22,951 bases of DNA from positions 1 to 22,951 of IMG/VR virus record IMGVR_UViG_3300047548_000159; one strand, 5' to 3'. Shown piece after piece: positions 15,260 to 22,951 of this stretch. The stretch is from a virus. The number at the start of each line of letters is the position of its first letter. Position 1 is the first letter of the stretch. Under the pieces are notes generated by a model. That model was not told the DNA's origin, searched no databases, and saw only the letters and a list, made by a program, of their open reading frames with translations. A program made the translations under genes and the position numbers.

Positions 15260-15621
15260 ACCTTGTAAAACTTGAGTCAGAAATATTCCTTTTGGGAATG
15301 TGGAAAGACTACGCTGAATTAGAAAATAGTCTTTCTATGCCAGAACTTACAGCAATCCTCGTCGCTAAAAGAGAAGCAGATTACGATCAAAAAAAGTTCC
15401 TCGCTGCTTTGCAGGGAGTAGATCTAGATAAGGGATCTGGGTCTTCACGCGGCCAAAAAGAATGGGAAGACATGAAGGCTAGAGTCTTTAGTAAAGGTAA
15501 GGCACAAGACTCAGATGACATTACCTCCCTTACTGGTATTACTGCAAAACAAAAAGGTTTTGGAATTGGTCAAGGACTTGAGTTTACTGATGGCAATAAG
15601 GCTAAAAATCCCTTTGGTTAG
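14924..15621 (+). CDS. Tail assembly chaperone G-T fusion made by -1 frameshift
   Basis: The T reading frame is open without a stop from 15217 to the TAG at 15619-15621, in frame -1 to G. Slipping at GGGAAAC (15220-15226) joins the first 101 residues of G to 131 residues of T, giving about 232 residues. The T part begins RESGGDSWSELDLVKLESEI and goes on through LLGMWKDYAELENSLSMPEL. This segment is typical of actinophage T domains. An ATG or TTG start inside T would cut off that conserved region, and no ribosome-binding site precedes the first candidate (TTG 15292). G-T bridges the tape measure and tube subunits during tail assembly. The ratio of G to G-T usually matters, and the efficiency here is unknown. 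Confidence 0.85.
15220..15226 (+). promoter_or_regulatory. Programmed -1 ribosomal frameshift site GGGAAAC
   Basis: Read in the G frame the heptamer is G GGA AAC, a canonical X XXY YYZ slippery site and one base different from the lambda G-T site (GGGAAAG). It lies 33 bases before the G stop codon and within the short window where both frames are open. The following 15 bases are GC-rich and may act as a stimulatory structure. Confidence 0.85.
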
Positions 15622-15623
15622 TG

Positions 15624-15629
15624 TATAAT
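15624..15629 (+). promoter_or_regulatory. TATAAT motif upstream of the tape-measure gene
   Basis: TATAAT stands 2 bases after the T stop codon, preceded by GTG rather than a proper TGn. Transcription near 15636 would begin within the AGAGGTG ribosome-binding site (15635-15641). It may be a weaker member of the promoter set. The tape measure is also reachable from the promoter at 14887. Confidence 0.4.
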
Positions 15630-15648
15630 TAAGTAGAGGTGTAATGCT

Positions 15649-18600
15649 TTGGCTGACGACGTAAATGCAAATATTAGAATAGATATAGATACCTCTGATG
15701 CATTAGCATCATTGAGGACTCTTCAGTCACAAATATCCACTTTTAATAAGTCTATAATTCAAAGCAATGCTTCTGCTGTTGCTGCTCAGAAGTCAATGAC
15801 AGCAACACTGCTTGCTCAGATTGGTGCAACAAAGCAGTTCTCTGTTTCTATGGCAAATGTAGAAACAAGCACATCTCGTCTAGGTAGGGCAATAGAAAAA
15901 AATAAACTCTCTCTAGGAGAGTATTTTAGATATGGAGTTGCTTCTAGTAGAAATTTTGGCAGGGTATTTAGCAGAGAGCATACTGCCATCATGGATCTCG
16001 CAGCAGACAGAGTAAAAAGACTTCAAACACAATATATTGCCATGGGTGAAGCCCAAAACGGTGTAACTAGGGCAATGGCTGTTCGCCCAATGAATCTTTT
16101 TAATGCAGACGCAGCAATATCAATACAAAGGCAGCAACTTTTTAATAAACTTCTTAATGATGGAAGCACTAGCCTAATTAACTTTGGTAAGAATACTCAG
16201 TGGGCTGGTCGTCAGTTGATGGTAGGCTTCACTGTACCATTGACTATTTTTGGCGGTGTTGCTGGACAGATCTTTATGGATCTAGAAAGACAAGTAATTA
16301 ACTTCCGTCGTGTCTATGGCGATGCCATGACTCCTGCGGGAGAGACTGATGCAATGGTTGCTGAAGTGCAAAACCTTGCCAAAGAGTTTACTAAGTACGG
16401 AATTGCAGTAAAAGATACAGTTGGCCTTGCAAGCGATGTTGCTGCTGCTGGTGCCCAAGGAGACGATCTTGTTGCCGCTACAGCACAGTCAACAAGACTA
16501 GCAACCCTTGGTATGATTGAAATGAATCAGGCTATGACGGCAACCATGGCCTTGCAAACTGCGTTTATGTTAAGCAATGAAGAACTTGCTCAATCAATTG
16601 ACTTCCTAAACGCTGTTGAAAACCAAACAGTTCTTTCTCTTGATGATGTTTCTGAAGCCATCCCTCGTGTTGCACCAGTCATCAAGGGCCTTGGTGGAAA
16701 TGTTCAGGATCTCGCTATATTCCTTACCGCTATGCGTGAGGGTGGGGTAAGTGCAGCAGAAGGAGCAAACGCTCTCAAGTCTGGTCTTGCATCTTTGATT
16801 AATCCAACAAAGGCTGCTAAAGAGCAATTGAGGGATGTAGGCATTAATATCAACGCTATTCTTTCTCAGAACAAGGGGGATATTCGTGCAATTGTTACTG
16901 AATTTGGAACAGCACTAGGAACCTTAGATAAGTTTTCAAGGCAACAAACATTGGCCAAGGTATTTGGAAAGTATCAGTTTGCTCGTCTAGGCGCTCTATT
17001 TGAAAACATTTCCAGAGAAGGTTCGCAGGCTCAAAGAGTCGTAGATCTTACTGGACAGAGTTTTGAAGAATTAAATGCATTAGCAGAGAAAGAACTCTCA
17101 GCAATTGAAGAGTCCGTGGGGATGAAGTTTACTGGTGCAGTAGAAAGACTTAAGTTGGCCATTGCTCCAATTGGAGAGGTGTTCTTAAGAGTAGCAACAC
17201 CAATTATTGAGGTAGTAACAAAACTTCTTGAAAAGTTTAATGAATTAAGCCCAGGAGTAAAACAATTCATCACCGTTCTGGTAGCGGGAGTTGGAGTAGT
17301 TGTTCCAACAGTTATCATGCTTATAGGTCTTTTTGGTAACTTTATTGGTCAGGCCGTTAAGGGCTTTGCTATGTTCAATAACTTCTTTAATAGATTAAGG
17401 GGTGGTGGAGGAGATCTTTCTTATCTTACAGAGCAAGAACTTGATGCTGCTGCCGCAGCAGCAACTTTAGAAGGTAGAACAGAGTCTCTTACCTCTGCTC
17501 TTAATATACAAAGAACAGCAGTGGGGCAGTTAACTAGAGCATATAGCAATTATGCAACTGCTGCCACAACAGCAGCAACAAACTTGCCACAGGCATTTAG
17601 ACAGGCACCACCACCAAGAACTATGGCTACTGGTGGAATGGTTGGTGGTACTGGAAACAAGGATACAGAGCCAGCATTGCTAACTCCAGGCGAGTTTGTC
17701 ATGAATCGTCAGGCAACAGAAAGGTTTGCACCCCTTCTTGATGCAATGAATCGTGGACAGATTACTGAACTAAACGATGGAAGCAGACTAGCAAGAACAG
17801 CGTTTGGTGATTTTCAAACACAAAGATCTAACTCAGTTTCTGGTGTGATAAGCCTACTTTCACAATTAGTTAATTTATCAGAAACCGATACCCAAAGAGT
17901 AACAGAAGGTCTTAGAGCATTAGAGCAACAAAATAAATTAAATAGATCAAGTACAGAGCAGTTAATAAAACAACTTGGGGTTATGCCACAAAGACTTTCA
18001 ACTGCAATGGTTGATGCACATGTCTTTACACAATCACAACAAAGTATTACTGCTGCTGAAGCAAAAAGACTTGCTGCTGCAAGTGGTTCACCAATAACAG
18101 CGCCAGAGTCTCTTAGAAAGTTAGATGTATTAGAGCAACTAGAAGCAAGCGTTCCAGGATCAACAAGAATTCTACAAAGAAGTGATTTTGTTGTAGGTCT
18201 TCCAAAAGAAATAAATAACGCATTAAAAGACGGACTCTCTGCTGGAGCGTTTGCTGACGCATTTGAAACATCTGGAGTAGAAAAATGGGGTAAGGTTATT
18301 AAGATGTCTGGAGCAAATGCTCAAGACGCTATACCAGAATTTTCACTTCTTGATGCAAAAGTAATAGAATTAAGCAGAAATGCTGAATTAGCAGGGCTCA
18401 AGGTTGGTGACATGGCCGACCAAACAAAGGGAATAATTGCTTTTGGAGATATAACAAAACAAGCAATAGATGAACTAGAATCCTCAGGGTACTCTATGGG
18501 CATTGTTAGACAAGCCGTAGAGGATTTGGAGGGCAGATTCAGAACATTTCAAGTCGGAATAAACTCAGAACTAATTCCAGCATTAAGAGAGGCTGGATAC

Positions 18601-21600
18601 ACCATAGAAGAAATATCAGGGGTATCCGCTAGTGGAAGAATGGAAAGAGGATATGAAATCTCTGGCCAAGGGGTATCTCCAATATTTGTAAGAGGACAAA
18701 GCCAAAGAGAAAGGGCTCCAGGAGCATATGGAAACGTTTCGTCATCTGCTTATTCCTTAGGAGATGTAGCAATCAGTGGAATAAATACTGCAACTGGTTC
18801 AGCATCTGAATCAAAGAGAGCACAACAAGCAGCAAAAGATGTTGTTGATGGATTTGCCAATGAACTTAAAAGAGGCATTCCAGATGCACAATCTGCCGCA
18901 CAAGGTCTTGGCAATGCAGCAATGGACTCACTGGTTGAGTCAACATCAAGAAAAAGAAGGGGGGCAACAAGGCCACAGGGACCAGCAGAACTAACTACAG
19001 CAGAACTTGAGGCAATGGAAAGAAAGAAAAGGCGTGCTGAAAGAAAAGAAAGGGGGCCAGCAACTGGTGGTGGTGGCCTTAGCCCACTAGCATTGAGAGA
19101 AGGAGAGGAACTTTCTAGAATCGCTAACATTTCTGATGCTCAAGATATGGCAATGAGAGAAGAAATAAACAGAGCGCATGATGCAGCGATTAAAGAAGAT
19201 ACTATTAGAATACAGCAATCTGCCATAGAACAGTCCAAAATGAAGGACGGACTTAAAAAATTTGGTGGGGCACTTAAGAATGGTAGCATGAAATTAACAG
19301 GAACAATGTTTGCCCTTGATGGTTTAATATTCGGTCTTTCCATGATGAATAATGGTATTGGACAAATTGCTCAAAACATTATGCCAGTCGTCTTTGGCCT
19401 ACAAGGGTTACAGATGATTTTCCCAATGTTAATGAATCCAGTTGGATTGGCTGTTGCTGCTATTGCTGCCGTTGCGGGTGGGATGTGGCTTGTAAAGAAG
19501 CAGATAGATGATATGAAAGAAAGGGCGAAAAACTTTTCTAGCGCCATGTACGGTGCAGAAAAAAATATAAAGGATACAGCAGAATTTTTTGGAAGAAAAA
19601 CTTTTTCTGAAAGACTACAATCTATTAAATCTGTTTCTGAAACTGGAGAAAAAATTTCTTCTAGACAACAAGAAGAAGCCTCTTCATATATTGGATCAGA
19701 GGCTGGAGTTGCGCTAGTAGACAGTATTCGTCAAGTTTTAGATACAAGTGGCACTGAAGCGGCATCAGAAGCAATAAGAAATAACATAACTAGAATGATT
19801 CTATCTGGTGCAATAAGTAAAGATATGGGCGGAGCAATTGCACAAGAAATTGGAGTAGCGCTTGAAAATCAAGAAGTTGGTGTTAGGGCCAACGCACAGA
19901 TAAACTCAATTATTGGTCCAGATGGAACAAGGTTGGACAATATTAATGACAGATTGCAAATAATAGCAGACATAACTGGAGATGCAACAAGTCTTATTGA
20001 TGCCTTTGAGGGTGCTGGTCTAATTTGGGATGGATCATCTTGGTTCTCTCAAATTTCAATGTCTTGGACGGGTCAAGGAACGCCAGAACTGTTTGCATCC
20101 GCAGCAATAGAGAATACAGTAAATAAATTAAATATATATGGAAACGAATTAGACAGGCTAGAAGTTAAACTAAATAACGGATCTCTAACTGCTGGACAAT
20201 ATGCAAAAAGGGTAAGCGAAATATTTGATCAAAAACAAATTATTGATTGGCAATCAATGGTTCAGGAAGGACAAAAATATTTTGGAGACGAATATCTTTT
20301 AGGCGGTGACGCTTATGACGAAATGGGACAAAAACTAATAGACGCATTTGATGTTAGCGTTATGGGGCAATTAGGGGAACAAAAGGGGCAAGAATTCCTT
20401 GATGGATTTACTGTTCCATTAAAAACAATGGCTAGCACGGGTGGATTTTTTGGTATCGGTGAAACAGAGTATGTTCAAACAATAGATATTGACTTAAGAA
20501 ATGTTGATCAAGTTACGCAAAAAGTTTCTTTATTAGAGCAGCAGATTGCAGATCAGGTTAGCGCAGGCAATGAAGAGCGAGCCAATATGCTTAGGGCAGA
20601 AAGAGATAATTTATTAAGGCAACAAGAAGCCCTAATGAATATATCTTTAAAGGTTCAATCTAAAGAAATACCAATGTCAGTTATTGAAAATATGTTTAAC
20701 AACAACATGACCCCAGTAGACATATTTGCAAAACTATCAACAACTTTTGAAAATCCAGAGGCACAAGCAATATGGTCTATGGCATTAGGGGTAGTTGACC
20801 CAGAAGACGTTATGTTCCAAGTAATAACTAATTATTTAGAGGCTGGTTCTTTAGAAGATGCCAAAAAATTAACTATGTTGGCACTAGAAGGAAAACAACT
20901 AGGCTTAAACGTGGACTATGTATTTAATACTTTTGGGATTGCTGGAGTAAGAGATGCTATTAAAGATATAAAGAGTTTTAACAAGTTAAAAAGCCCAATA
21001 ACAAAAGAAATGGTAGCAAAATATTGGCAAGAGGGATTTGAACTAACTGATAGACAAATGGAAGCATTTATGGCACTTCCAGATAGTCAAAAAAAGGAGT
21101 TTTACTCCATATACAGAACTATAATTGCAGACCCAGAAAGAATGAGTGCAGTTGGTGCCAAAAAACTTTCTGGAGTAAACAACATGTATATAAGTCCAGG
21201 AGATAAAGTTAATGTTGGAACTCAAGAACAAATAGATGAGTCCTTAGGCTTAAATGAAAAAGGAAATACAAAAGAGTATCCAGCACCAAAGGGTGATGAC
21301 ACTGGTGGCGGCGGGGGAGAAAAAGAAAAATCTGCTCTAAAACAAATGCTTGATAGCATCAATGAAAGAATAAAGTTGTATGGAAATGCCACTAAGTTTA
21401 CCCAAAAACTTCTTACTGCCAAAAAGGGATTTAAAAAAGCATTAGAAAGTTTAACTACAGAGGGAAGTATCGCCCAACAACTAAGGAATCTTAATTTATC
21501 TGAAAGCCTTATATCAGACATCCTTAGCCAAGGAGCAGAAAACGCACAAAAGATTATGAACAAACTTGGAAAGACAGGTTTAAAGAGACTTAGCAAGGTT

Positions 21601-22951
21601 TCTGTTGCAGGAACTGCTATGGAACAGATAAGTGGTTTTAGAGGAGAAACAAGAAGAGCGGGATACGAAGAAACAGCAACAAGAAGGCTTGAAGCCACTG
21701 GTCAATTTACTAAAGAACAAATTAAAGAAATTGCTGGAAACGAAGAACTTGCTGAAGTTATTGCATTGCTTCCCAAGGGTACAAAACTATGGACCCAGTA
21801 CATAAATAATCTAAGAAGATCAACAAATGCTCAAGAAAATTCAAATGAAAAACAAATAGATCAAATTAAAGAAAAGATGGATCTTGAAACAAAAGCATTT
21901 GAAAAAGCAGATAGGGCTATTGGAAAACAAATAGATGCACAACAAGAACTTATTGATTCTATTCAAGAAGAGATTGATTCTATAGAAAAACTCAATGAAG
22001 CAGATCAAAGACTGTTGAGAGATAAAGATAGACAGATTGAATCATACAATAGAGAAATCGATGCTATAGAAAGAGTTATTGAAAAAGAACAAAACAAGAT
22101 AGACAAACTAAAAGAAGAGGATGATTTAAGAAACCGTAGGGCTTCTGAACTTAGCCATGAACTAGAACTTCTTTCTCAGGCAGAACAAGAAATTCGTGAC
22201 GTATATCAAGATAGACTTGAGGCTCTTGATAAGGTAGCAGAGGTAAACGAAAGAATTCTTCAGCAACAAAGAGATCAGTTGAATGTTTCTCAGGCACTTG
22301 CTTCTGGAGATATTTATGAGGCTACCCGTGCTGCCCAAGAAATGCGTCAAAACGATATTGCTTTTGCACAACGTCAAACCAGAGAAGGCCTAGAGGCTGG
22401 CATGGAAAACCAAATTGCTGGACTTAGAACTTCAGAGGGATTGACAAGAGAGCAAGCAGAAAAAGAAATTGCAAATATTAAGGAACAGTCATACCAAACA
22501 TCTCTACTAATTCAGGGAATAGAAGATACTATTCTTAAGAAGAATAAGGATATAGAAGCAATTAAGATCAAGATTAGAGATGTTGAGGATGAAAAGTTGA
22601 AGATTGAGGATAGGATTTATGATCGTGAAACTCTAATCTTAGATATTCAGCAAAGAAGGCTTGGACCAGAAGAAGAGCGGTATAAGAGACTTACTGATCA
22701 AAGAAATGAAATGAAAAAAATATATGATACTCAAATTGATAATATGGAGAAGCAAGTAGAAGAACTAGAACTTGGAAAAGATAGGCTAAAGCAAATAAAC
22801 GATCTAGGAGATGCTTGGATTCGTGTGGGAGAAGCAATTGCTGCTGCAAATAAACTTTATAATAGCAAAAAAGAAAAACTTGGACCAGTGCCAACAAGGA
22901 TAGTTGGGGAGTCCTATGATGAATGGCAAACTAGATTAGCAAAATGGGAAG
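15649..22951 (+). CDS. Tape measure protein, TP901-type (3' end outside the window)
   Basis: The frame is open for 2434 codons to the last base. It starts at TTG 15649, the first possible start after the in-frame TAG at 15634, with AGAGGTG 7 bases upstream. The next ATG, at 15796, would lose the typical N-terminus (NANIRIDIDTSDA). Residues about 185-570 match the TP901-1 tape-measure core, ending in a long hydrophobic stretch (about 540-568, VLVAGVGVVVPTVIMLIGLF). A conserved PALLTPGEFVMN motif lies at 675-686. A second hydrophobic cluster spans about 1217-1284 (VGLAVAAIAAVAGGMWLV). A Gly run (about 1886-1890) begins a linker, and residues about 2065-2420 are Glu/Gln/Lys-rich coiled coil. The protein sets tail length and may reach or cross the host membrane during DNA ejection. 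By the usual 1.5 angstrom per residue the visible part alone would set a tail of at least about 365 nm. Confidence 0.9.
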   Translation, partial: MADDVNANIRIDIDTSDALASLRTLQSQISTFNKSIIQSNASAVAAQKSMTATLLAQIGATKQFSVSMANVETSTSRLGRAIEKNKLSLGEYFRYGVASSRNFGRVFSREHTAIMDLAADRVKRLQTQYIAMGEAQNGVTRAMAVRPMNLFNADAAISIQRQQLFNKLLNDGSTSLINFGKNTQWAGRQLMVGFTVPLTIFGGVAGQIFMDLERQVINFRRVYGDAMTPAGETDAMVAEVQNLAKEFTKYGIAVKDTVGLASDVAAAGAQGDDLVAATAQSTRLATLGMIEMNQAMTATMALQTAFMLSNEELAQSIDFLNAVENQTVLSLDDVSEAIPRVAPVIKGLGGNVQDLAIFLTAMREGGVSAAEGANALKSGLASLINPTKAAKEQLRDVGININAILSQNKGDIRAIVTEFGTALGTLDKFSRQQTLAKVFGKYQFARLGALFENISREGSQAQRVVDLTGQSFEELNALAEKELSAIEESVGMKFTGAVERLKLAIAPIGEVFLRVATPIIEVVTKLLEKFNELSPGVKQFITVLVAGVGVVVPTVIMLIGLFGNFIGQAVKGFAMFNNFFNRLRGGGGDLSYLTEQELDAAAAAATLEGRTESLTSALNIQRTAVGQLTRAYSNYATAATTAATNLPQAFRQAPPPRTMATGGMVGGTGNKDTEPALLTPGEFVMNRQATERFAPLLDAMNRGQITELNDGSRLARTAFGDFQTQRSNSVSGVISLLSQLVNLSETDTQRVTEGLRALEQQNKLNRSSTEQLIKQLGVMPQRLSTAMVDAHVFTQSQQSITAAEAKRLAAASGSPITAPESLRKLDVLEQLEASVPGSTRILQRSDFVVGLPKEINNALKDGLSAGAFADAFETSGVEKWGKVIKMSGANAQDAIPEFSLLDAKVIELSRNAELAGLKVGDMADQTKGIIAFGDITKQAIDELESSGYSMGIVRQAVEDLEGRFRTFQVGINSELIPALREAGYTIEEISGVSASGRMERGYEISGQGVSPIFVRGQSQRERAPGAYGNVSSSAYSLGDVAISGINTATGSASESKRAQQAAKDVVDGFANELKRGIPDAQSAAQGLGNAAMDSLVESTSRKRRGATRPQGPAELTTAELEAMERKKRRAERKERGPATGGGGLSPLALREGEELSRIANISDAQDMAMREEINRAHDAAIKEDTIRIQQSAIEQSKMKDGLKKFGGALKNGSMKLTGTMFALDGLIFGLSMMNNGIGQIAQNIMPVVFGLQGLQMIFPMLMNPVGLAVAAIAAVAGGMWLVKKQIDDMKERAKNFSSAMYGAEKNIKDTAEFFGRKTFSERLQSIKSVSETGEKISSRQQEEASSYIGSEAGVALVDSIRQVLDTSGTEAASEAIRNNITRMILSGAISKDMGGAIAQEIGVALENQEVGVRANAQINSIIGPDGTRLDNINDRLQIIADITGDATSLIDAFEGAGLIWDGSSWFSQISMSWTGQGTPELFASAAIENTVNKLNIYGNELDRLEVKLNNGSLTAGQYAKRVSEIFDQKQIIDWQSMVQEGQKYFGDEYLLGGDAYDEMGQKLIDAFDVSVMGQLGEQKGQEFLDGFTVPLKTMASTGGFFGIGETEYVQTIDIDLRNVDQVTQKVSLLEQQIADQVSAGNEERANMLRAERDNLLRQQEALMNISLKVQSKEIPMSVIENMFNNNMTPVDIFAKLSTTFENPEAQAIWSMALGVVDPEDVMFQVITNYLEAGSLEDAKKLTMLALEGKQLGLNVDYVFNTFGIAGVRDAIKDIKSFNKLKSPITKEMVAKYWQEGFELTDRQMEAFMALPDSQKKEFYSIYRTIIADPERMSAVGAKKLSGVNNMYISPGDKVNVGTQEQIDESLGLNEKGNTKEYPAPKGDDTGGGGGEKEKSALKQMLDSINERIKLYGNATKFTQKLLTAKKGFKKALESLTTEGSIAQQLRNLNLSESLISDILSQGAENAQKIMNKLGKTGLKRLSKVSVAGTAMEQISGFRGETRRAGYEETATRRLEATGQFTKEQIKEIAGNEELAEVIALLPKGTKLWTQYINNLRRSTNAQENSNEKQIDQIKEKMDLETKAFEKADRAIGKQIDAQQELIDSIQEEIDSIEKLNEADQRLLRDKDRQIESYNREIDAIERVIEKEQNKIDKLKEEDDLRNRRASELSHELELLSQAEQEIRDVYQDRLEALDKVAEVNERILQQQRDQLNVSQALASGDIYEATRAAQEMRQNDIAFAQRQTREGLEAGMENQIAGLRTSEGLTREQAEKEIANIKEQSYQTSLLIQGIEDTILKKNKDIEAIKIKIRDVEDEKLKIEDRIYDRETLILDIQQRRLGPEEERYKRLTDQRNEMKKIYDTQIDNMEKQVEELELGKDRLKQINDLGDAWIRVGEAIAAANKLYNSKKEKLGPVPTRIVGESYDEWQTRLAKWE

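Noticed and set aside
15292-15621. T chaperone as an independent gene starting at TTG 15292
   Set aside because: No ribosome-binding site, and the conserved T region begins further upstream in the same frame, so frameshift fusion is the better model.
21222-21698. 158-residue open frame on the minus strand inside the tape-measure gene
   Set aside because: It is antisense to a continuous, well-recognised tape-measure frame, with no family resemblance and no promoter or ribosome-binding site seen.
1-22951. CRISPR arrays, tRNA genes, insertion sequences, attachment sites
   Set aside because: No spaced direct repeats, cloverleaf-like sequence, transposase or integrase frame was seen in reading the window. 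Gaps between genes are all short.

Overview
The window is a stretch of the late, virion-building region of a long-tailed double-stranded DNA phage (Caudoviricetes). All genes lie on the + strand, are tightly packed, and leave no gene-free gap over about 120 bases. A tail-tube gene, a frameshifted pair of tail assembly chaperones and a very long tape-measure gene are present, and there is no sheath gene beside the tube. This points to a siphovirus. The DNA is AT-rich. The tail-tube, chaperone and tape-measure proteins, and leaderless-style expression, suggest an actinobacterial host of lowish GC. That host call is inference.

Layout. Bases 2-634 hold the 3' end of a tail-fibre gene. Bases 753-2699 encode a class II (adenosylcobalamin-dependent) ribonucleotide reductase with the key cysteines in place. 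Bases 2776-6438 encode a 1220-residue protein with several LamG-like folds, probably a tail-tip or adsorption protein. The head module follows: a small leaderless gene (6456-6824), portal (6824-8458), prohead protease with a nested in-frame scaffold (8513-9784), and major capsid protein (9815-10921). A translationally coupled connector operon comes next (11013-14080): a small post-capsid protein, a head-tail adaptor with an extra N-terminal beta domain, head closure, neck and tail-terminator candidates. The tail module is the tube (14152-14832), the chaperones G and G-T joined by a -1 frameshift at GGGAAAC (14924-15621), and a tape measure starting at TTG 15649 that is still open at the window end (at least 2434 residues).

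Regulation. Most transcription-unit starts carry TATAAT, usually as the extended -10 form TGnTATAAT, mostly without a recognisable -35. Strong hairpins stand just before three of these promoters (after the reductase, the capsid and the tube genes), so the region looks like a chain of separately promoted units. Capsid and tube genes also have near-perfect Shine-Dalgarno sequences, and the capsid gene has a strikingly different codon choice.

No terminase, lysis, integrase, replication, tRNA or CRISPR sequence was seen. I found no wholly new system. The most informative points are the nested scaffold, the frameshift, the repeated promoter motif with a probable leaderless gene, the beta domain on the adaptor, and the reductase sitting among structural genes.
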